In this document: piece by piece, positions 11,569 to 22,800 of the stretch
How the letters are laid out: every line of letters begins with the position of its first letter
Numbering within the stretch: position 1 is the stretch's first letter
NCBI GenBank assembly: GCA_023078555.1
Contig: CM041198.1
Coordinates: forward strand, 522,856 to 586,855
Length of the DNA: 64,000 nucleotides
Direction of reading: 5' to 3'
From: Ulva prolifera
Lineage: Eukaryota > Chlorophyta > Ulvophyceae > Ulvales > Ulvaceae
Program-made: the position numbers and the translations under genes
Notes under the pieces: model-generated
What the model saw: the letters and a program-made list of their open reading frames with translations, nothing else
The model's database searches: none
What the model was told of the DNA's origin: nothing

Positions 11569-13808
11569 CCACCTGCCTCTCTGTCTTTATCCCTGTATCA
11601 TGTCACTGTCGACCTACTTAATTCTTACGGCACATATGTGCATTCCGATCGGGAACATTTTGTTGTTGCGTTTACGTATGCTTGCGTGTGCACTCCATAC
11701 ACGCGGCCAGCCAATTGCATGCACTTCATTGCTGGATGCGTCACGACATCACTTTCAGCTGCGCGCGCGCCTGAGCACCGTGCCAGCTGCAGCACTGTCC
11801 ACATCATTCCGCTCTAGACCGATTGCAACCTGTGGCGGTTTCAACGCGGGCGGAGAAGTGACAGGAGGCACGATGTGCAGGTGTCCCACGAATACTTCAG
11901 CATCATGACCTGCCCGCAGAGCTGCTGGACTGCGACCTGAGTAGCAGGGAGCAAGCGCAGGCACGGGATGAGATGACATGCTGTCGCGTGAACGTGAGCT
12001 TGAGGCACACCGCTTCGCCTGGCGCAACGCAGGGCGAGAGTGCAGAGCACTTGCGACACGCAGGGCCAGTCAACGCTCAAGTTGACTTCATCCAAAGACC
12101 GAGATAGATATCCTCGGGAAGTATATCTTCGCGTCAAAGCCATCGCCGTATCCACACGGATGATCTCATCACAGGGCACGGAACTGTTGTCTTCCTCTGA
12201 AGCATCACGCTAAAGAGTATGACAGGCACCCGCATGCGCGCTTGCACATCTTAGGGAATATTTGGTCTACACAGTGGCCCTGTGACATCGGATAGGCTGC
12301 GGATCACAGCGGAGCAGCGCCCCGTTGCCTACATCAGCTGGCTGAGGACGGAGAAGCCGCGGGCTGTAGTGGTGGCCCGCGCGCTGCACAGAACGCCTGA
12401 ATCTTGTCGAAGTTGTCTGTAATGACTCCTGTGTTTCTCACTGTGCAGTGATATGCGCTGCTGCCCGGATTCATACTCTGTATCACGTTCTCGCCAATTG
12501 GTGCACCGAGGCACCCTGTGATGAGTCACAAGGCCTTGCTCAGCGCCTTTACTTTGAAATAGATGCGAACCATTTCCAAGACGGGTTCGAGAATGCTACA
12601 ACTTGGCAGCGGTTACGATTGTGCTAATCCGGATTTGACCAATACGTGCGTAATCCGCTCTGCGAACTTTCCTAACACAGCCACCGGCCCCAGGTCGACC
12701 CAGCAGACTCGTCATGTTGTGCCTGAACGCGTCACTGCCAGTGCCACGAGACGTTCGCAGCTTCAGCGATGTATCAACCTGGTGCCACGTCTCCGCGATC
12801 TCGGAAAGGTCGCACGTCGTGTGCTCCGAACAAGTGCAGTCGCTTGGCGCCTGTGCATGCACCGCAGTGCCATACCCCATGCAACATTCCATTGTCCACG
12901 AAGATGCGATCGCAGTAGCGCTGTGAGCTAGCAGCTGGTTTTCCATTTGACTACGTCGCGTGTTGACTCTGTTTGCAACGGAAGTCCTGCTGCGTGCACG
13001 CTGTAAATTTTTGATCGCTGGGGAGCACCGACTTCAGTTAAGCCGTTGCAAACCTGCCCCAAGTGCTGTATGCCTGATGTGCTTGAGGCTTCACGCCCGA
13101 TCTTTGGCGCACAATTAGTTTGCTCTTCCACCGGGCTTCTCCGCAAAATCGTGCACCGTGATATAGCCGTGTGCTTACGTTGAGCATCGGCAGCAGCCCT
13201 CGGTCGGGCGTCGCTGTGCCTATAGAAGAATACAATTCACTCCCAGTGTGCATCATATAGTACGTCTGGATTCAGAGGTAAGAATTGACTCTGCGAATGG
13301 CGCGCTGTGAGGTGTCGGAGAAGCAGAGCAGCAGCCCTGTTTCACCATACTTGTAGCTCGGCCTGAGGTGCAGCCTCACTCCGACAAACATTGCACCCGC
13401 TGATAGTGACAGCTATATGTCCAAATCACGTTTGGTGTCAGCGCGTTTATACCTGCCCACCTTTCTGAGAACATCGATTCAACCCATCGATGGCCTGCTT
13501 TGCACACAGTGTTTTATGCTCTCGCCGATCTTGTGTCCCGCTCTGTTCTGGTTGAATGTGTTTTTGGTTGCCATTGGAGTGCAACCGCATGACTCAGGTA
13601 CCGTTCGTGTGCAGGTTATTGCCGGGCTTACTGTTGCTCTAGATGCTCTCCCGTTCCAGCCCGGTCGCTTCGTTATCGAGAATTATTGATCCGCAGAGAA
13701 GACACTTTGACACCAAGAAGGTGTAGCTATTGTCTTGGATAGCCTTTTCAAGCGCAGCTGCGTCCCGGGCCCTTCTGCTCTTCGCAGGAGCAGTGCGCGG
13801 CCGTGACC

Positions 13809-16800
13809 ATGTCACACACAGCCGACAACAAGCATGACGTTCAACGTCCAACAACAGCTCCACGTCAGAATCCTTTCTCGTCGTCCCTCTTTGCCACCGC
13901 GAACGTGCGGTCCCCGCACCAGAGCCTGGACCGCTCCACAAGAGAGTCACGAATATCGCAAGCCTCTCGCGGCTCTGAGTCCAGGGCAGCCTCACGTCAG
14001 CTCGAAACACGTTCAGTACAAGGCTCTATCGACGGATCTCCTCGAGGCGCCCGTCCGCTGCATCATCCAAACGATCCCTACAAGGGCGGTGAACCATCAA
14101 GCCACCAGTCCAATGTCGCACACGAGTCTTTCGTACGCCCCTCCGACCTCTCCCCGCTGAACATTGTACTGCCCGCCAAATATCTGTGCAGCTTGCGCGG
14201 ACTGCTGTTGCATCACCTCCTCCGTGCACCTGTGCAGGCGCAGCGCAAAGGTCAGGCCAGGCAGCCAGTCCCCCCTCTTGGCCTGCACTCCACAGCCAGT
14301 GCCACCTCCTCCATGGGCGCGCCCATCAATTCCGCAGCCGCCCGCTCCGCCACCACACACTCCGAAATCGCAAGTCTCGGCCCAAACTCCCTCACCAACC
14401 CCCACACCTCCAGCACAAGCCAGCACCTGCCCCCGCACGTGCCCCAGCGGCCCCTCCCGCGCGGCTCCGGCTCCCTCCTCTCGCCCTCCCGCCCGCACAC
14501 GTTCCACCAGCGGCAGCCCTCCGACGCGACCCGGCCGCTGCCGCACCGCGGCTCGGACGCGTCGTCCCGAGCATCAGGCGCGTCGCGGACCATCCGCAGC
14601 CGCACCGCCTCGTGCGCGCTCGAGAACATCGACGACCCCCTCGGCTCGCGGCCCTCCATGGACGCCTTCGGCTCGCAGAGCTCCTCCTTCGCGCAGCCCC
14701 TCGACAGCCACGCGGTGGCGCGTGCTGTGGCCGTGCTGCGCACCCTGCCGCAGGAGGTGCTGTCCTGTGCCCGCGTCCTCTCGGCGTTCACCCCGGACTG
14801 CCTGCTGCCAGCCCAGGTGCCTCCCCACTCTCCCTCCGCATCTCCTGTGATGCCGCTTTGAGGCGTTGTGCTGATGCAGAGAGTGTGTGCCGCGTGTGTG
14901 TCCTGTGCCGCAAGCACAGTCCTGTGCCGGGGGTGCCAGTGCCGGGGGTGCCAGCGTGAGGGCACGAGACGGACTCAGCGCGCCGCTGTCTGCACAGCAC
15001 GCTGCGCAGCAACCCGCGCTGGGTGTGCTGTCCACCGGCACTGCCCGCAGCCTGCTCCAGCGTGTTCGATCGCGCGTCCGAGGTCGGTGCTCGCCGCTAG
15101 CGCTGGCATCTGGCAGCCACAGCATGGCAGCGAGCGTAGTTCGCACCCTGCTGTACGGGGGGAAGGCTCATGCGTGCTTGCCCCCCAGACCCGCGGCGCT
15201 GTCCTCCTGGGGGCTGCGCGTGCGCCACGCCTGCAGCATCTGCCGCATCTCTGGGCTCTGTGAGCTTCCTCCAGCTGCAAAACAGCCGCGCAAGCACTCA
15301 GTTCCTGCCTGTGGCCACGAGCGGTTCTGCCGGCAGTGGGCCGCACCATCAGCTCAGCATCTGCGGAGCGCACCGTGTGGCCGGTCAGGAGGCACATGGG
15401 GTCAGCACACAGCTGCGGGGTGCGCGCAGGTCCTTGCCAAGATCTGGCGTGTGGACATCCCCCGCGCGCGGGCCATGATCCAGCGTCTCAGTGACGCCGG
15501 CATCGTGCGGCACGCGACACTCGCGAACGGCTCCGTGTGGTGCGTGCCGACAACGTCATTCAGCTCGGCGCTGAAGCACGAGTTCGAGGAGGACGTGCCC
15601 GCGATGCATGCGGCCGTGCTCGCCGTGTATGAGGACCGCCCGGCCTTCACAACCTGGGCGAACGTGAAGGATGACGGCTTCATCGCGCTCAACCTCGTGT
15701 CACACCTCGCGGCCAACCGCCGCCTCGAGGAGATGCGGTACGGACACCCCCCCACCAGCTTGATTCTGTGCTGGAGTATTTGATCCCGATGTCAGATTTG
15801 TCAGACTCGGTAAGCTTCTAGGTCGGTCAGCTTCCATGCCGGGGCGTGTCGGCCGAGGTTGACTGTTGACGTCCCCCGTGCCATGTGTACGTGCCCGTGC
15901 ATCCAACGGGGCCGAAGCCGATGCAACGCAAACCTCCCACACACTAGTTGTCACCGTGCATGTGGGTGGGAGCGTTGCGTGGCAGGGTGCTGGTGGCGCT
16001 GGGCATGCTCCCATGCTGCGTCCTGCGGCGGAGCGGGTTGCCGTTGGCGGGCGGAGCAGCTGCAGAGCTGGCAGGGGGGGGCGGAGACATTCCTGGACGG
16101 CAGTAGCAGCTGCTCGCTGCCCTACATGCCACAGCGAGTGGCGGGGTGGCAAAGCGAATGAGGTGGAGTCGGTGCACGCGGGAGCCACGACGTGCACTGT
16201 TCCCACCACCTCTACAGCACAGCCGCACTGCTCGATGGCCTGGTCATGATGCAGCCTGCTGCGGCGGCAGCGGAGCGGCGGCCGGCCGCAAAGTGACCGC
16301 TGGCCACTTGTGGTGCAGGTCGGTGCTGCAGTCGCCGTCATGGCTGGAGCAGAAGACACACCTGCACGGGCCGTCCGCGGTCGTGAAGGACCTGCAGGCA
16401 GCCATCCGCGTCGACGAGGACTTTGCGTCGGCGGGTAAGCTGCTGCTGCAGGCGTTCACGATGTCCGAGGCCGTCGCGCTCGCGATGCCGCACCCCGGCA
16501 CGCTCGTCGCGCAGATGCTGGCGCGCACGGCCGCTGTCTGCCAGCTGCCGGGCGCCGCGCTTGACAGTGGCTACCGGGAGTGGTGGGAGCAGCAGGTGTG
16601 AGCCTCCAATTGTTCCCCCCTCCCGCCCATGACCCCTCTGGGGCGTGGGCGTCTTCAGGGTAGTGTGGACGTGTGTACGCACTGTGGCGTCTCGCAGGCG
16701 TGTGCGTGTACGCGCAAGCCAGATGATGTATTTTCCGCATTGCTCAGGCGGAAACAATGGTGTCCGGGCGACGGCGGTTGCAGTGCAGTGCACATGGGGT

Positions 16801-19800
16801 CCGCCGCCGATGTGATGTCTCCATGTTCTGGTGTGCTGCTGAGTGCGACTAGAAAGCTGTTTACGCTCTGCCTCACGCTGTGCTGTCAACCGATCCGGAT
16901 CGTGCCTGCACTGGATCTCCAACTGCACAGCTGGTTGGTAAGTTGTTTTTTTTTTGCGTCTACTGGCGAGAGCACGGCTCGGACGAACTTCCACAAGGAT
17001 ACAGCTCTCGCAGCGCCGCATCTTGTTCAATCCCGGATGCTAACTCTTGCTCCACCGGTGCCCCATCCCCTGTGGGGTGTTGAACAGTCATTGCTGATGC
17101 GGTGTGCTATAGCTGCCTCTGGCTCACTCCCGGGTTGATAGTTTCTTCTGCCCTGCGCCTCTGCCTCGCCACAGCCAGTGCTGCTTACTCCGGTACCGGT
17201 GCTGCGGTATGTTGGGGTGGCACCAGCCAAGGTAGTGCGTCGATCGCTGTGGCGCCACGCGTGCTCACGCGCTTGGTCCTATCGTCCGCGTGTGATTATC
17301 CACGTTTGTCTCCAACGACGTGCTTCCATGTACGCGTATACGTGTCCGGCACATCGCGCGCGCGAAGAGCTCGACCAGCAGAGTCAGCATGTACAGCTGC
17401 TGCACGGCCACGTGTGTGCACGCGTGTGCTGGTGTCAGCACCGCTTGTGCACAGCTGCCGATCATAGCAATCGCGCACCGGCATGCGGCCGGCCGCGGGC
17501 CCGGGCAGCCGGTCTATAGGCTGTCTATTTACCGTTCCCGCTTCTGTAATGCTTAGATCTATAGACCGGTTTGCGCCGTACACGTTATAACGTATACGAT
17601 CCCCTCCGGCCTCAGCTGCTCAGCGCGTGGCCGCCCGGTACGTCCGCTGTCCGCTGGGCATGCATGTCTGCTGTGGATGTGCGTTTCCTTTCATGCTCGC
17701 ACTCGCCCTGCCGGACGCGGGATGTTCCAAGATCGCCGTGGCGGATCGCACCAGATCAGATCGTTCATGTGCCGTTACGTTCGCGCTGTCGGGGTCGATC
17801 CGACGTGTCTACTGTGCGCCGCTGCGGTGGGCGCTGCTACATGCAACATTAATGTTGGCAATTCGGAACAGACTCTTCTGCGGGATCTGTTCCCGTTCAC
17901 TCTTCTATCACCACAATGGCGAAGTCCGCAGGCGCCGCGCAGGAACACACCATTGCAGTGTCCCAGTGCGACCCAGAGAGGAACTGGCGGCTCTAGCTGC
18001 AGCCGAGGCCTCGCGACTCGCGAGCAGTGCTCTACAGCTGGAATTTTTCCTGGCGGGAAAAAACCGACGGCGAGCGGAGCGAGCCGTCGGGATTTTACCA
18101 CATTTTCCAAATTTCGGCGGGAACACGATCGGTTTGCACCGCAAGACCCCTCGCGTCGTCGGGAAAACCGACGGCTCGCTTCGCTGGCCATCGGTACTTT
18201 GCCCATTTTTTCATAACATGTCGGGAAACCGATCGTCATGTACAGCCCTGCTCGCGAGTCGTGAGTCGCGAGGGGCGCTGAGTCGGGCATAGCGGCCAAG
18301 TTTGTGGCCGCGCGTGGCCGTGCTCGCTTCGTTTCCATTCATCTCACACGTGTTACGCCACCAAAATTTTGGTGCTGACATTGATCCAGAAGTTGAGCTG
18401 GACTCCAGCTGTGGATCAATCGACGGCAGCCGGCCGGCCAGCATAACGCGTTAAAACGTTGGCGCGCGCCACGTGTACATGCATGCGGATCGGGGCCATC
18501 CACGATCTCCGCAGCGCTGTGCCAGCTTCAACTCGCCATCGTGCACGATGGCGAGAATTGGCACACAACTTGCTATCGTGCATGATACCAAGTTGTGTGC
18601 CAATTCTGTGTGGGGCCGGGCGCACTTGGGTGCCGATCAGCGGCAGTGAAACCGAGCTCGCGAGTGAGGCGTCGACGAGATCACCAGCGCAGGCGCCAGC
18701 GCGTCGGCAGCTGTCCAGCTCCTCTGTATTTGCAACTGAGCGCGAAATGTGACACATGGCATGGCCATCGATCGGGAGCGGGCCCGCGGCGGGCGGGGTG
18801 CCGGCAAGCTTGAAGGCGACGCGCTGGCGCCTGCGCTGGTGATCTCGCCTTCAAGCTTGCCGGCACCCCGCCCGCCGCGGGCCCGCTCCCGATCGATGGC
18901 CATGCCATGTGTCACATTTCGCGCTCAGTTGCAAATACAGAGGAGCTGGACAGCTGCCAAGCACTCCGCGCAGCTTGCCAAGCTTGCAGTGCATGTTGAT
19001 GCAGTCTCGAAGCTGCTGGCATAACTCGGAGTTGATGCATGCGCGCTTCTGCGCCGTCCCTCCCTGCGTTGTAACTGCGGCTGCAGTACGCACACGTCAT
19101 TACAAAAGATAAAATGGGAGAAGACAAATATCACAAAAGAATCTCATCCGAATCAACAGCAAAATACACACGATCACACAAAACCGCGCCCACTCCTATT
19201 TACTAAAGAGTATGTAACATTACTAAAGAGTGAACTGGAGAAAACAAACACTGAAACCGAATCTCGTCCGCGCCCACTCCTCAGTCCGGCAGGGGCGGGC
19301 CCTCCAGGCCCGCATCATACCGCAACCCTTGCTCCCGCGAGATGACAAGCCCCGACTTCCGATCCATATCCGCCATGGCCAGCGGGAACAGCCAGCAGCC
19401 CTGCCCGCACAGAGCTCCTTGTGTTGTTCGCCTTGTCCAACCACCGCGATGCCTGCACCGCGTGGCCGCGCTTGTGCAGGTGTCCCAGCTCGAGAACTCC
19501 GTGGCCAGCAACTTCAGGAGCGTTTCGAGCATTCGAGGGCCCAGCACGGCGCCCACGCCGGTGCACATGCTGCCCAAGACGGCCACGCTCGCGCAAGCTT
19601 GCGGCAGCACGCGCCTCATCCTCAAGGGCCACACCGGCCCCGTCACAGCGGTGCGCCCCCAGGCCCGGCCATGTGTGTGGCCGCCGTGATCTCGAGAGCT
19701 AGCCTGCTATAGCGGCTGCACGCACCCCCGCATAACGAGGTTTCTGACATGGCGGCCTGTACCGCGTGATCATGTGGCTGGTGGCATGCCTGGTGCGCCA

Positions 19801-22800
19801 TGGTGTCAGCTGCTGTGGCGCTGGGGTGAGGGTGGGTCGACCCGCAGCACCCCCGCATCGCATCCCGCGACACGCGGCCCGCTGCTGTTCTCAGGATGCT
19901 CGCCACGGCAGCGCTTCGAGCTCGGACACGCCCGTATGTAGTGCACTGCACACACCATTGTGAGCGATTGCGCGACAAGCCTCAGCGCCCAGATCGGTGA
20001 GCGCTTGCAGGCGTTTATCACGGAGGACATGCGGGACGTCGTATCTGCGAGCGCGGACGGCGTGGTGCGCGTGTTCGACCTGCACATTGGTGCCGTCACC
20101 ACGGAGCTGTCCAGCAAGACCAAGACGCCGCTGACGCACCTGCAGCCAGCCGGACGAAGCCGCGTGGTTACCCTATCGCAGCGATGTCGCGAGGCCGTCG
20201 TCTGGGATCTGCAGGAAGGCAAGTGCGCGCTCAAGCTCACTGGCCCCTCCGACTTCCTGACGTGCCTGCACGTCCACCCCAAGGTGCTGGACCCCCCCCC
20301 CCCCCCCCCCCCCGCGTGAAAACATGTCACTGGACACCTGGCCCCCGCGCATGCACGCCGTATCATCTGTTGTCCGGTGTAATTTGGCTTACAGAAGTCC
20401 ACCATGCCACCCTGGCCATCTCCCTGCCGTGCAGTGCGATCACGATCCGATCCTTGAGCATCAATTCAGCAGCACAAACGTGAGAAACCCTTGATCCGTC
20501 ATGATGGCCCAGATGCCGTAGCAGCCGAGATGCGGTACGAACCAGAGCTGTTGGGGCGCTGGTCACCCAGTGATTGGCTGCTTCGCTCGAAAGCCAGTGC
20601 ACATCACCCTGCCGCAGCTCACCACTACCCGCAGCACACAGCACACAGCTGTCGGCATTGCTTCGTTTGAGCGCTTGCACACCGCCTGTCCCCCCCGCGA
20701 GAACGCCTATCTCCCCACCAGAGGTACGTGCTGCTTACCGGCGCTGCCTCACAGCTCACTGGACACGCATGCATGCAGGGCACAACGGCACTCATCGGGA
20801 CCGAGGGCGGCATGGTCCACATGTTCTCGCTGATGGACGGCGTGCAGGAGCTGCGCATGAGCGCTAACAGTGAGCGCATCACGGCCCTCGCGGTCGCGTG
20901 GTACGTCTCCGGGGCCCTCTCCTCGCCCGTTGCGGCCTCCGCCTGCTCCTCCGGGGTTGTGCATGTGTGGGACCTCATGGGCGAGAGCGAAGACCTGCCG
21001 ATCTGCACCCTGACCGGCCACAACGGCGCCGTCCCGAGCGTCGCGTTTTTCAGCCGCGGCGAACGCCTCGTCAGCGCGTCACACGACGGCACCTCCGCGG
21101 TCTGGGACGTCGTCACCGGGTCGCGCATCGGGGTTCTGCAGGGCCACACCGGCCGCGTCAACCACATCGAGGTGGAGGCGCTGCAGGAGGAGCTGCTGCT
21201 GACGTGCTCGGACGACGGGCTCGCGATCGTGTGGCGCGCCGAGACGTGCACGCAGTGCGCCGTGCTCCGCGGCCACGACTCGTTCGTGACCGTCGCCAAC
21301 TTTGTGCCGTCGGGGGACCGCAGCGATGAGGTGCACCGCACGTTTGCGGCCACCGCGTCCGGGGACGGCACCGTCGCCGTCTGGGACGTGCTCTCCGGTG
21401 AGCGCATCCAGGTATGCCCTGCGTGCTGAATGCCGTGCCCAGTCTGCCCCCAGCATCCTCAAAAGCCTGCTGCATGCCACGTACCGTTTCGCCGTGTCCT
21501 GCGAATGCATGCTCCTTCGGTTGGGCGCAGCGTGCGTTGCAGCGGCATGCAGTGCAGAGTGGCGAAGGGCCGCGTGGCTGCAGGTGCTGGCGGGTCACGC
21601 CGCGGAGGTGACGGCTCTGCACCTGTGCCACACCGGCCGCTACATCCTCTCCAGCAGCACCGATGCCACCTGCCACCTCTGGGACCTTCACAGCCAAGTC
21701 GTCGACCTGCCGGTGCCGCACCGCGGCGGCATTCGGGTGTGCCTCCTCCCCCTCCCGCCCGCCCGGCCTCGAGTGCCTGTGCTGTGTGCTGTGCATTGGC
21801 CGCCCACCTTCCCAACGCCGATCCTCGCACCATCTACACCGCAGTTACCCTCGCCAGCCGTTGGCATCGATTGTACATCAGGCAACGCTCAGTAGCTATG
21901 CTGTGCTGTGCTGTTGCCGCTCATCTTTTCAGGTCTGCCCCCATGCCACCTTCCGTACGGCCCCCGAATCATTCCCCCAAGCCAGCCCGAGGCACCGCAC
22001 TGCTCTTGACCATGTCAGACCCCGCCTCCCGGCGCATGCAGGCCCTCCAGGCGCTCCCCAACGGCGAGTTCACCCTCTCCTTCGGCAAGGACGGCACGGT
22101 GCAGCTATGGGACTGCGCCGCGATGGACTACAGCTACTCCGGCTCCATCGACGCCGTGACAGACGCGCACCCGCCGGTCGCGACCGCCGCGTCCGCCGAC
22201 GGCCGCCTCGTCGCCTCCTGCGCCGCCAACAGCCACACCATCGTCCGGGACGCCGCAAGCCTCGCGGTGGTGCTTGAGATGCCGGCCGTGCCGGGGTCGC
22301 GCGTCAAGAGCGTCGCGTTCAGCGGGGACTGCTCGATCATGGCGGTCGTGCTGTTTGACAGCTCGGTGACGCTGTGGCACCTGCAGCGGCAGGAGATGAT
22401 GTGGCAGCCGCAGTCGAGGGGCATGATGGACGGGGTCGAGGCGCACTCTGCCGGCGTCAACGCATGCTTCCTCTCACAGGTGCGGCCGGACTCCCACCTG
22501 TCTCGCCCGCTCAGGGAAGGCCTTGACAAGCACTGCCTGCCCGCAAGCCGCACTGCGGTCGCGATTGTGGGCTTGATCAGGGTTTTCGGCCGTGATCATA
22601 GTTTCAGATGCCGCGACCTCGCGTCCACGATCTCTCTGTTATTACTGCACCCCGGTCTACTCGCCGCCTCACGGTGCCGATGAACTGTTGCTGCTCCCGC
22701 CCGTCTTCCAACACACGGTCGCCCCCTCGGCTACGAAGCGAATCTGCACACACGCCCTGACACGTCGGTGTGCTGTGTGCAGCGCGGGGACCTGCTGATC

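Larger units (their letters stand above)
10450..13808. other. Intergenic region with two copies of a dispersed repeat
   Basis: About 3.4 kb of moderate GC. Apart from the repeat pair at 10482 and 11351, I see only short frames (for example 11841-12179 on the minus strand and 12563-12931 on the plus strand) with no recognisable domain. I looked here for a P-loop (GxxxxGKS/T) that could be an upstream exon of the Apaf-like gene and saw none. Confidence 0.5.
16596..19479 (+). other. Long third intron (2.9 kb) of the Apaf-like gene, rich in foldback DNA
   Basis: Flanked by a phase-0 donor (CAG|GTGTGA) and a GCAG acceptor, and much longer than its neighbours (about 170-610 nt). It contains a T9 run near 16945, the short inverted repeat at 17509-17569, the foldback element at 18009-18273 and three further palindromes at 18532-18958. 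Nothing in it reads as an exon of the host protein. Confidence 0.7.

Noticed and set aside
13417-13689. 90-codon frame just upstream of the Apaf-like gene, considered as a 5' exon
   Set aside because: Hydrophobic without P-loop or any NB-ARC motif, ends in a stop, and no phase-consistent junction to 13809 was found.
20625-21407. 260-codon open frame on the minus strand
   Set aside because: Exact antisense of a WD40 exon with clear repeats and closing splice phases.
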